This document shows, one piece after another, positions 1 to 5,425 of a stretch of 5,425 nucleotides of DNA. The position numbers were made by a program, and so were the translations under genes. The DNA is from an uncultured Eubacteriales bacterium (GTDB lineage: Bacteria; Bacillota; Clostridia; UBA1381; UBA9506): contig UQYH01000137.1 of assembly GCA_900545185.1 (NCBI GenBank), positions 1 through 5,425 of the forward strand, written 5' to 3'. The notes below the pieces were generated by a model. It saw nothing but the letters and a program-made list of their open reading frames with translations, had not been told where the DNA came from and did no database searches. Within the stretch, counting starts at the first letter, position 1, and the number at the start of each line of letters is the position of its first letter.

Positions 1-1
1 T

Positions 2-1588
2 GTGGATGCGCTTGCCGAAAAAACGCCGGATAAGCCTGCTTTAATTTGGTGTAACGACCATGACGAGGAGCGCATTTTTACCTTCCGCGACATGAAGGAA
101 TATACCAACAAAACCGCCAATTACTTCGCATCCCTGGGGATTCGAAAGGGCGATTTTGTGATGCTGATTTTAAAGCGTCATTATCAGTTCTGGTTTTCGA
201 TTGTTGCCCTGCACAAGCTGGGCGCTATCGTCATCCCTGCCACGCATTTGCTGACAAAAAAGGATATTGTCTATCGCTGCAACAGCGCCGATATTAAAGC
301 CATTGTCGCAACAGGTGACGGCGAAGTGACCGAGCATATTGACGCTGCTTTGCCGGACTGTCCCACTCTGGAGCACCGTATTTTTGTCCGCGCGGCCGAA
401 AGCGGTGAAATGCCCGAAGGCTGGCTGGATTTTAACACCGAAATTGAAAAACAATCTGCCGAATTGCCCCGTCCCACAGGGGATGCCGCCACACATAACG
501 CCGACCCCATGCTTCTCTATTTCACGTCGGGCACAACGGGTCAGCCCAAAATGGTTGTACACAACTTTACCTATCCGCTGGCGCACATTTTAACCGCCAA
601 GTTCTGGCACAATCTGCGCCCCGGCGTGCTGCACTTTACCACCGCCGATACCGGCTGGGGCAAGGCCGTTTGGGGCAAGCTGTACGGACAGTGGATCTGC
701 GAATCCATCGTGTTTGTGTATGATTATTCGGCCAAATTCAAGCCGGTTGATTTGCTGCACAAAATAGAGGCCTATAAAATCCAGTCCTTCTGTGCACCGC
801 CGACCATTTACCGTTATTTCATCAAAGAGGATTTAACGCGCTTTGACCTTTCCAGCTTAAAATATTGCACCATTGCCGGCGAACCGCTGAATCCTGAAAT
901 TTATAACCAGTTTTTAAAGGCCACGGGCATTAAGCTGCACGAAGGCTTCGGTCAAACCGAAACCGTTCTTTCCATCGCCACAACGCCTTGGCTTGAGCCA
1001 AAGCCCGGTTCCATGGGTAAGCCCATGCCGATGCTGAATGTAGATGTCATCCACCCGGACGGCACAAGCTGCCGCGAAGGTGAAGAGGGTGAAATTATCC
1101 TCCGTGCCAACAAGGATATGCCCGTTGGTGTTTTTATGGGCTATCATAAAGAGCCGGATCGCACCGATGCCGTTTGGGAAGGCGGTGTGTATCACACCGG
1201 CGATATTGCCTGGAAGGACGAGGACGGTTACCTTTGGTATGTCGGCAGAACGGATGACGTGATTAAGTGCTCTGGTTACCGTATCGGGCCGTTTGAAGTG
1301 GAAAGCGCGCTGCTGGAACACCCTGCCGTTTTGGAAACGGCCATCACTGCCGTGCCGGATGAACTGCGCGGACAGGTTGTAAAAGCCACCATCGTGCTGA
1401 CTAAGGGATACTCCCCTTCTGAGGAATTGAAAAAAGAACTGCAAAACCATGTAAAGCGCACAACCGCGCCGTATAAATATCCGAGAATCGTTGAATTTGT
1501 AGATGAATTGCCCAAAACCATCAGCGGTAAAATCAGACGTGCACAAATTCGGCAAGAGGATTCGGAAAAACAACAAAATGAATCATGA
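2..1588 (+). CDS. Acyl-CoA synthetase, AMP-binding family (medium-chain/acetyl type), 5' truncated
   Basis: This enzyme activates a carboxylic acid with ATP to an acyl-adenylate and then transfers the acyl group to CoA, in the cytoplasm. All core motifs of the ANL/AMP-binding family are visible (residues counted from the window edge): phosphate-binding loop YFTSGTTGQPKM at 173-184, HEGFGQTE at 313-320, YHTGD at 397-401, the hinge GRTDDVIKCSGYRIG at 415-429, and PKTISGKIRR at 504-513 with catalytic Lys510. The stretch TTADTGWGKAVWGKLYGQW (213-231) is typical of the medium-chain acyl-CoA synthetase and acetyl-CoA synthetase-like branch. The gene is cut by the left edge. The GTG at position 2 is probably an internal valine, because family members usually carry a few dozen more N-terminal residues before the conserved xPDKxAL segment, and no ribosome site can be seen. 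The C-terminus is complete. The substrate (acetate, isobutyrate, branched or medium-chain acid) cannot be read from the sequence. Its convergent neighbour shares its terminator and is not functionally linked. Confidence 0.93.
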   Translation: MDALAEKTPDKPALIWCNDHDEERIFTFRDMKEYTNKTANYFASLGIRKGDFVMLILKRHYQFWFSIVALHKLGAIVIPATHLLTKKDIVYRCNSADIKAIVATGDGEVTEHIDAALPDCPTLEHRIFVRAAESGEMPEGWLDFNTEIEKQSAELPRPTGDAATHNADPMLLYFTSGTTGQPKMVVHNFTYPLAHILTAKFWHNLRPGVLHFTTADTGWGKAVWGKLYGQWICESIVFVYDYSAKFKPVDLLHKIEAYKIQSFCAPPTIYRYFIKEDLTRFDLSSLKYCTIAGEPLNPEIYNQFLKATGIKLHEGFGQTETVLSIATTPWLEPKPGSMGKPMPMLNVDVIHPDGTSCREGEEGEIILRANKDMPVGVFMGYHKEPDRTDAVWEGGVYHTGDIAWKDEDGYLWYVGRTDDVIKCSGYRIGPFEVESALLEHPAVLETAITAVPDELRGQVVKATIVLTKGYSPSEELKKELQNHVKRTTAPYKYPRIVEFVDELPKTISGKIRRAQIRQEDSEKQQNES

Positions 1589-1589
1589 T

Positions 1590-1632
1590 AAAAAAAATAC
1601 CCGACAGCACTGATACTGTCGGGTATTTTTTT
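1590..1632. terminator. Bidirectional rho-independent terminator between convergent genes
   Basis: A perfect 10-bp stem is formed by TACCCGACAG (1598-1607) and CTGTCGGGTA (1616-1625), with an 8-base loop CACTGATA. It is flanked by eight A on the left (1590-1597) and seven T on the right (1626-1632), so the stem can extend through A-T pairs. Read on the plus strand it is a textbook intrinsic terminator just after the synthetase stop (1586-1588). Read on the minus strand the A tract becomes a U tract, so it also ends the serine hydrolase transcript, whose stop lies only 8 bases away. One element therefore serves both genes. Confidence 0.94.
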
Positions 1633-1639
1633 ATATCCT

Positions 1640-2767
1640 TTATGATTGTATAGCTTCATATATGCGGTTTCTCAATTCCGGATAGGTATAATCCTCCGTG
1701 CCGCCCAGCATATGCTGCGTAAAATAGGCCGCAAGCTCTGCCTCCGGGTCGGCCAAAAGATACGCACCTGCCGCACCGCCCCAGCCAAATTCACCGACCG
1801 AACCGACAGAACCGCATTTTTGTCTGTCCATCATCACGCGTACGCCCAAGCCATATCCATACCCGGCCATTTGCGGCCAGTCGAACGATGGGAGTACGGA
1901 AGGCGCAAGCTGATTGGTGCGCATCAGTTCTATCGTGCCGCGGCTTAAAATCAGTTCACCTGCTGCACTTTTGCCGCCGCAGGTCAGCATCTGTGCAAAG
2001 CGGATGTAATCATCTGCCGAAGCAATCAGCCCGGCTCCGCCGCTTTCATATAGACTTCCGAAGCGAAATACGTTACGATTTGAAATTTTAACCGCTCTTT
2101 CCTGCTCCGGCTGATACATATACAGCGGCGCCATAAGCGCCTCTGTAGCCGCGGACGGCATGTACGTCGCTGTTTGCATACCCAGCGGTTCAAAAATATG
2201 CGCTTTGCAATATGCGCCCAAGGTTTGTCCGCTTACGACTTCAATCAGGCCGCCCAACACATCATGACACAAACCGTATTGCCAGCGCGTCCCCGGTTCG
2301 AACGAAAGGGGTTCTTCTGCCAAGGCTCGAACCAAGGCCATTGTCGGCACGGTTTGGCTTGTTTCCCGTTTTACATTGGCAATGGCTTGTGACCGTATAT
2401 TATAATCCATCCCTGCGCACATTGTAAACAAATCGCGAATGGTAATCGGCCGTTTGGCCGGAATCAAATCAGTACCGTTTTTGATGTACATATGTTTAAA
2501 TTCGGGCATATAGGCATATAACGGATCCGAAAGCCCATACAGCCCCTTTTCGTAAAGCTGTAAAGCTGCTGCGCAGGTAACCGGCTTTGTGGCCGAATAT
2601 TGATGAAACAAAAGTCCCGGCTCCATCGCTTTTTTGGCTTCTATATCGCTGTACCCTGTTAAATGCCGATATACGGCCTGCCCCTTATAATAAATCACGC
2701 AGTCCGTACCCGGTACATGCTCCTTAGGCAGCTGTTCCAACAGGTCGGTCACGCACTGAAAGTTCAT
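1640..2767 (-). CDS. Serine hydrolase, class C beta-lactamase / family VIII esterase-like, cytoplasmic
   Basis: This is a 375-residue protein of the beta-lactamase/penicillin-binding-protein-like serine hydrolase family. The nucleophile motif SxxK is SATK at Ser58-Lys61. The second motif falls at Tyr164-Gly165-Leu166 inside RWQYGLCHDVLGGLIEVVSG, a context typical of EstB-like esterases of this fold; the Tyr is kept but the Asn of the lactamase YxN motif is not. The third motif region is GWGGAAGAYLLADP (328-341), where the lactamase KTG is replaced by a W-G-G type. These changes favour an esterase, amidase or peptidase over an antibiotic-degrading beta-lactamase. No signal peptide or membrane segment is visible, so it should act in the cytoplasm. 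The length fits a complete single-domain member. The ATG at 2767 is supported by AAAGGGGG 7 bases upstream. It points the same way as clpE, 94 bases downstream of it, and shares a terminator with the convergent synthetase gene. The substrate is unknown. Confidence 0.9.
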   Translation of the reverse strand: MNFQCVTDLLEQLPKEHVPGTDCVIYYKGQAVYRHLTGYSDIEAKKAMEPGLLFHQYSATKPVTCAAALQLYEKGLYGLSDPLYAYMPEFKHMYIKNGTDLIPAKRPITIRDLFTMCAGMDYNIRSQAIANVKRETSQTVPTMALVRALAEEPLSFEPGTRWQYGLCHDVLGGLIEVVSGQTLGAYCKAHIFEPLGMQTATYMPSAATEALMAPLYMYQPEQERAVKISNRNVFRFGSLYESGGAGLIASADDYIRFAQMLTCGGKSAAGELILSRGTIELMRTNQLAPSVLPSFDWPQMAGYGYGLGVRVMMDRQKCGSVGSVGEFGWGGAAGAYLLADPEAELAAYFTQHMLGGTEDYTYPELRNRIYEAIQS

Positions 2768-2774
2768 AATATAT

Positions 2775-2782
2775 CCCCCTTT
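2775..2782 (-). promoter_or_regulatory. Ribosome binding site of the serine hydrolase
   Basis: On the minus strand AAAGGGGG lies 7 bases before the ATG at 2767 and fixes this start. It follows a T6 tract (2783-2788), and the preceding CCC (2790-2792) and T tract could weakly pair with AAAGGG, so the site may be partly occluded in the RNA. That pairing is an inference. Confidence 0.75.
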
Positions 2783-2805
2783 AAAAAATGGGCTCGGACA
2801 CCACT

Positions 2806-2836
2806 AGGGCTGTGGCGCATTTCACACCACAGCCCT
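2806..2836. terminator. GC-rich hairpin in the clpE-hydrolase gap, candidate terminator or leader structure
   Basis: Perfect 10-bp inverted repeat: AGGGCTGTGG (2806-2815) and CCACAGCCCT (2827-2836) with an 11-base loop. It lies 25 bases past the clpE stop, so the simplest reading is a clpE terminator. However, on the minus strand the nearest T tract (2783-2788) begins 17 bases beyond the stem. On the plus strand a T-rich stretch (2839-2846) follows almost at once, although no plus-strand gene precedes it. It may instead be a transcript-stabilising 3' structure, a hydrolase leader element, or a dispersed palindromic repeat. The stem is certain; the role is not. Confidence 0.45.
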
Positions 2837-2848
2837 GCTTATTTTTGA

Positions 2849-2878
2849 ATTAAACATATCATTACCGCGCAACTTCAA
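2849..2878 (-). promoter_or_regulatory. Possible sigma-A promoter for the serine hydrolase
   Basis: On the minus strand TTGAAG (2873-2878; 4 of 6 match to TTGACA) and TTTAAT (2849-2854; 5 of 6 match to TATAAT) are separated by 18 bases. The element overlaps the last codons and stop of clpE. A start near 2842 would give a leader of about 75 bases that includes the whole hairpin at 2806-2836. The match is moderate and the DNA is AT-rich, so chance is a real alternative; read-through from clpE would also express the hydrolase. Confidence 0.3.
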
Positions 2879-5177
2879 TTGCAATTTTGCCATCTGCCGC
2901 CGTTGCCAAAAGCTTAGAATGACGCGGTACATCTCCGCGCAGAACCATTTCGGCAATCGGGTTTTGAATCAGCTTTTCAATCGTCCTTCTCAACGGTCTT
3001 GCGCCGTATTGGGGATCATAACCCTGTTGCAGCACCAACGCCTTGGCTTCGGCCGTCATGGTAAAAATAATATCCCGATTCATCAGTTCTTCTGCCAAAT
3101 CCAAAATCATTAAATCCACAATTTTAGAAAGCTCATCCTCCGTCAGCTGATTGAAGATAACCACTTCGTCAATACGGTTCAAAAATTCCGGTCTGAAAAT
3201 TTCACGCATCGCGCTCTGTACCTTGTTTTTCATGCTTTCGTCTTGGGTTTTGTTAAAACCATAGCTGGAGCTTTTCAGATCCGAACCGGCATTGGAGGTC
3301 ATAATAATAATGGTATTTTCAAAGTTCACAATGCGGCCATGGCTGTCGGCAACGCGACCGTCATCCAAAATTTGCAGCAAGATGTTAAACACATCCTGAT
3401 GTGCCTTTTCAATTTCATCCAGCAGAATAATGGAATACGGCTTGCGGCGTACCTTCTCGGTCAGCTGGCCTGCTTCGTCATAGCCCACATATCCCGGAGG
3501 TGCACCGATCAGCTTCGAAACGGTGTGCTTTTCCATATATTCCGACATATCCACACGAATCATGGCATCCTCATTATCAAACAGCACCTGCGCCAAGGTT
3601 TTTGCCAGCTCTGTTTTACCCACGCCGGTGGGGCCGACAAACACAAACGAAACCGGGCGGCGTTTTTTGGAAAGCCTTGCACGATTCCGCCGAATGGCCT
3701 GTGAAATAAGGTCTACTGCTTCGTTTTGTCCTATCACGCGACGATGGATTCTGTTCTCCAAATCGAGCAGCTTAGCGCTTTCCTCTTCGGTGATGCTTTT
3801 AACGGGTATCTTTGTCCAGTCCTCAATCACCGCGGCAACATCCTCCACCGTCAGCGGCTTATCCAGTTCAGCCGTATCCAGCTGATTAATCTGGTCAATT
3901 AAAACACATTCCTGCGATTTCAGTTCCGCCGCGCGCTGGTAATTCTCTGTCGAATCGCTGGAAATGGCACTGTCCTTTTCCAGCTGTACCTTTTGCAGCT
4001 GTTCCTTCATCTGCGAAAGCCGCAGCAAATCTCGATTGTTTAAATTTGCCTTTGACCCGGCCTCGTCGATCACATCAATGGCCTTATCGGGCAAAAATCG
4101 GTCGGTTATATACCGTTCCGAAAGCAAAACAGCCTGACGGATGACCTCATCCGATATTTTCACGCGATGAAAGTTTTCGTAATAATCACGGATTCCCTTT
4201 AAAATGGATATGCTGTCCTCAACGGACGGCTCATCCACCATAACGGGCTGAAAACGACGTTCCAGCGCCGTGTCCTTTTCAATGTGCTTGCGATATTCGT
4301 TTAGGGTTGTCGCGCCGATAATTTGAATATCACCCCGCGCCAGTGCCGGTTTTAAAATATTGGCCGCGCTCATGGCGCCCTCTGCATCACCTGCACCGAC
4401 AATGTTGTGCAGCTCGTCAATCACCAAAATGATGTTGCCCAACTCTTTTGCCTCTTCAATAATTTTTTTCAGACGCGCTTCAAACTGACCGCGGAACTGC
4501 GTACCGGCCACGATGGCTGTAAAGTCCAGCAGATACACTTCTTTATGAAACAGCTTGGGCGGTACTTGTTTTTCAACAATCCGCACAGCCAGTCCCTCGG
4601 CAATGGCTGTTTTACCAACGCCCGGCTCGCCCAAAAGAACGGGATTGTTTTTAGAGCGCCGGTTTAAAATTTGAACCACGCGGCTGATTTCACTGTCACG
4701 CCCAATGATGCGGTCAATCAGCTGCTCACGTGCTTTGGCCGTTAAATTTGTACCAAACGAATCCAAAATCCGCTTTTTTTCCTTCTTTTGCTGCTTGGTT
4801 GCTGTTTTGGTTGTTCCTCTGCTCTGTTCCTCCTGCGGGGTTTCATGCTCATGCATGCCCTCCGGCCGAATGCCGTGTTCACGCATGGATTTTAAAATAT
4901 CAGGGAATCCGCCCATCATAATTAAAGGAGAACCGGGGCTGTCGCCGGTTTCATCATCAATATCAAATTGCGACAGCATGTCCTGTATATTAGACTCCAG
5001 CATTTCAACCTGCTCCGGTGTCATGCCCATTCCCTTTAAAATCTCACCCGAAGAAGAAAGACCCAGCTCTCTTACACATTTTGTGCAATATCCGTCTGTC
5101 ACTTCCTTGTGAGTAACAGGATCTATTCTTTGTACAAAAACAGTCGCTTGATTCTGCTTGCAATTAACACATAACAT
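2862..5177 (-). CDS. clpE: ATP-dependent Clp protease ATP-binding subunit, ClpE-like AAA+ unfoldase
   Basis: A class 1 Clp/Hsp100 unfoldase of 771 residues. It unfolds cytoplasmic substrate proteins with ATP and passes them to ClpP. The N-terminus is a C4 zinc finger (Cys3, Cys6, Cys31, Cys34) instead of the double Clp_N repeat, which marks ClpE rather than ClpC or ClpB. A polar, lysine-rich linker (about 75-140) follows. AAA+ module 1 has Walker A GEPGVGKT (183-190), pore loop around QFRG (227-230), Walker B LVIDE (251-255), sensor GATT and ERRF arginine finger (306-309). A short middle domain (about 380-435) contains a UVR-like segment near 412-430. Module 2 has Walker A GPTGVGKT (515-522), pore loop GYVG (562-565), Walker B LLDE (585-588), TSN sensor (627-629), FLNR finger (Arg668) and sensor 2 GARPLRR (725-731). 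A YGF loop (639-641) matches the ClpP-docking position. No catalytic residue appears lost. Length is slightly above that of the Bacillus subtilis protein. In Bacillus clpE is heat-induced through CtsR; no CtsR box is visible here. The start at 5177 has a good ribosome site. Confidence 0.95.
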   Translation of the reverse strand: MLCVNCKQNQATVFVQRIDPVTHKEVTDGYCTKCVRELGLSSSGEILKGMGMTPEQVEMLESNIQDMLSQFDIDDETGDSPGSPLIMMGGFPDILKSMREHGIRPEGMHEHETPQEEQSRGTTKTATKQQKKEKKRILDSFGTNLTAKAREQLIDRIIGRDSEISRVVQILNRRSKNNPVLLGEPGVGKTAIAEGLAVRIVEKQVPPKLFHKEVYLLDFTAIVAGTQFRGQFEARLKKIIEEAKELGNIILVIDELHNIVGAGDAEGAMSAANILKPALARGDIQIIGATTLNEYRKHIEKDTALERRFQPVMVDEPSVEDSISILKGIRDYYENFHRVKISDEVIRQAVLLSERYITDRFLPDKAIDVIDEAGSKANLNNRDLLRLSQMKEQLQKVQLEKDSAISSDSTENYQRAAELKSQECVLIDQINQLDTAELDKPLTVEDVAAVIEDWTKIPVKSITEEESAKLLDLENRIHRRVIGQNEAVDLISQAIRRNRARLSKKRRPVSFVFVGPTGVGKTELAKTLAQVLFDNEDAMIRVDMSEYMEKHTVSKLIGAPPGYVGYDEAGQLTEKVRRKPYSIILLDEIEKAHQDVFNILLQILDDGRVADSHGRIVNFENTIIIMTSNAGSDLKSSSYGFNKTQDESMKNKVQSAMREIFRPEFLNRIDEVVIFNQLTEDELSKIVDLMILDLAEELMNRDIIFTMTAEAKALVLQQGYDPQYGARPLRRTIEKLIQNPIAEMVLRGDVPRHSKLLATAADGKIAIEVAR

Positions 5178-5184
5178 GGTTCAT

Positions 5185-5193
5185 CTCACCTTT
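5185..5193 (-). promoter_or_regulatory. Ribosome binding site of clpE
   Basis: On the minus strand AAAGGTGAG, complementary to the 16S rRNA end, lies 7 bases before the ATG at 5177. This start places the CxxC zinc-finger pair at residues 3 and 6, as in other ClpE proteins, which supports it independently. Confidence 0.85.
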
Positions 5194-5219
5194 TTTAGTT
5201 CAATACACAATATAATATT

Positions 5220-5240
5220 CGCATCCATCACAGACGCATC
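5220..5240 (-). repeat. Short direct repeat GATGCG in the clpE leader
   Basis: On the minus strand GATGCG occurs twice (5235-5240 and 5220-5225), with 9 bases between copies and a 15-base period. Both copies lie between the predicted -10 element and the ribosome site. The spacing, about one and a half helical turns, and the position would suit an operator or RNA element, but six-base repeats also arise by chance. It does not match CtsR or HrcA (CIRCE) sites. Confidence 0.3.
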
Positions 5241-5262
5241 GGCATTTGTAATGAATGTAAAT

Positions 5263-5271
5263 ATTATAGCA
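5263..5271 (-). promoter_or_regulatory. Probable clpE promoter (extended -10)
   Basis: On the minus strand TGCTATAAT is a perfect extended -10 element (TGnTATAAT) for the housekeeping sigma factor. The -35 position at 17 bases spacing holds only a T-rich hexamer (TTTTTA, 5286-5291), consistent with an extended -10 promoter that does not need a strong -35. Initiation near 5256 would give a leader of roughly 80 bases before the clpE ATG. Confidence 0.65.
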
Positions 5272-5425
5272 TAAACATACATAAATAAAAAGTCTTTTCA
5301 AAAAAAATTAACAATGCCGCAACATTTTGTTTTCATTATAATAAGCGGTATTGTAGGCACAAGTTGTGATATACGAACCCGTTTTTTAAAGTGAATTTTA
5401 CGCATTACGGTGTCAAAATGCTCGC

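Larger units (their letters stand above)
5178..5425. other. AT-rich upstream region of clpE, no convincing gene
   Basis: This stretch contains the clpE ribosome site, leader repeat and extended -10 promoter. Further upstream there is a second TATAAT on the minus strand (5335-5340) without a good -35. There is also a weak AT-rich hairpin followed by eight T on the minus strand (arms 5323-5331 and 5310-5316, T tract 5300-5307), which could be a weak terminator or attenuator. A minus-strand frame is open from the right edge to a stop at 5298-5300 (41 codons), but its composition is not gene-like. A plus-strand frame is open from 5370 to the edge with a possible GTG at 5391 and no ribosome site. 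No tRNA, riboswitch or CtsR/CIRCE operator was recognised. Confidence 0.6.

Noticed and set aside
914..1576. Long minus-strand open frame (220 codons) opposite the synthetase gene
   Set aside because: It is antisense to a gene with complete AMP-binding motifs; its protein resembles no family I recognise and no ribosome site is apparent.
3243..3885. Plus-strand open frames opposite clpE
   Set aside because: They lie fully inside the conserved AAA+ coding sequence on the other strand and are frame shadows.
5358..5368. Small palindrome CACAAGTTGTG
   Set aside because: It is only 5+1+5 bases, with no matching known operator and no second copy; chance is sufficient explanation.
5410..5419. TTTTGACACC on the minus strand resembling a CtsR half-site or a -35 box
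   Set aside because: There is no second heptad at the needed spacing, it lies well upstream of the likely -10, and no good -10 follows at 16-18 bases.
5298..5423. Minus-strand frame open from the right edge for 41 codons, ending in TGA within the T tract, possible tail of an upstream gene
   Set aside because: The composition is basic and hydrophobic with almost no Ala, Gly, Asp or Glu, there is no ribosome site before its internal ATGs, and it runs through promoter-like AT-rich DNA. The region past 5425 would settle it.
5391..5425. Possible start of a divergent plus-strand gene at GTG 5391 or ATG 5418
   Set aside because: Neither has a Shine-Dalgarno sequence, and only 12 codons or fewer are visible. 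The TATAAT at 5337-5342 has no -35 at proper spacing (TTAACA at 5308-5313 is 23 bases away).

Overview
The window looks like a chromosomal housekeeping segment from a Gram-positive, low-to-mid GC member of the Clostridia/Bacillota. Three things suggest this: a ClpE-type AAA+ unfoldase with an N-terminal four-cysteine zinc finger, strong purine-rich Shine-Dalgarno sequences, and AT-rich intergenic DNA with an extended -10 promoter. The coding DNA is of balanced composition, with no visible break in codon style between the genes. I cannot name a genus.

Layout, left to right. (1) A plus-strand gene, cut by the left edge, encodes a medium-chain/acetyl-type acyl-CoA synthetase (AMP-binding family) and ends at 1588. 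(2) A long hairpin at 1590-1632, with A and T tracts on either side, is a shared bidirectional terminator for this gene and the convergent gene to its right. (3) A minus-strand gene (1640-2767) encodes a cytoplasmic serine hydrolase of the class C beta-lactamase / family VIII esterase fold. (4) A 94-base gap holds a GC-rich 10-bp hairpin, alternative pairing partners and a possible promoter. (5) A minus-strand gene (2862-5177) encodes a ClpE-like unfoldase. (6) The last 248 bases are an AT-rich upstream region with the probable clpE promoter and no convincing gene.

The three proteins do not form an obvious pathway. The synthetase activates carboxylic acids to acyl-CoA, ClpE feeds damaged or regulatory proteins to ClpP, and the hydrolase has no assignable substrate. 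The hydrolase and clpE point the same way and could be partly co-transcribed, but the hairpin and possible promoter between them suggest at least partly separate expression.

I found no CRISPR array, insertion sequence, RNA gene, phage gene or defence system. No new multi-gene system is evident. The points most worth a second look are regulatory: the clpE upstream region, which lacks a recognisable CtsR box, and the structured clpE-hydrolase gap. The variant motifs of the hydrolase and of the ClpE ClpP-docking loop also deserve attention.
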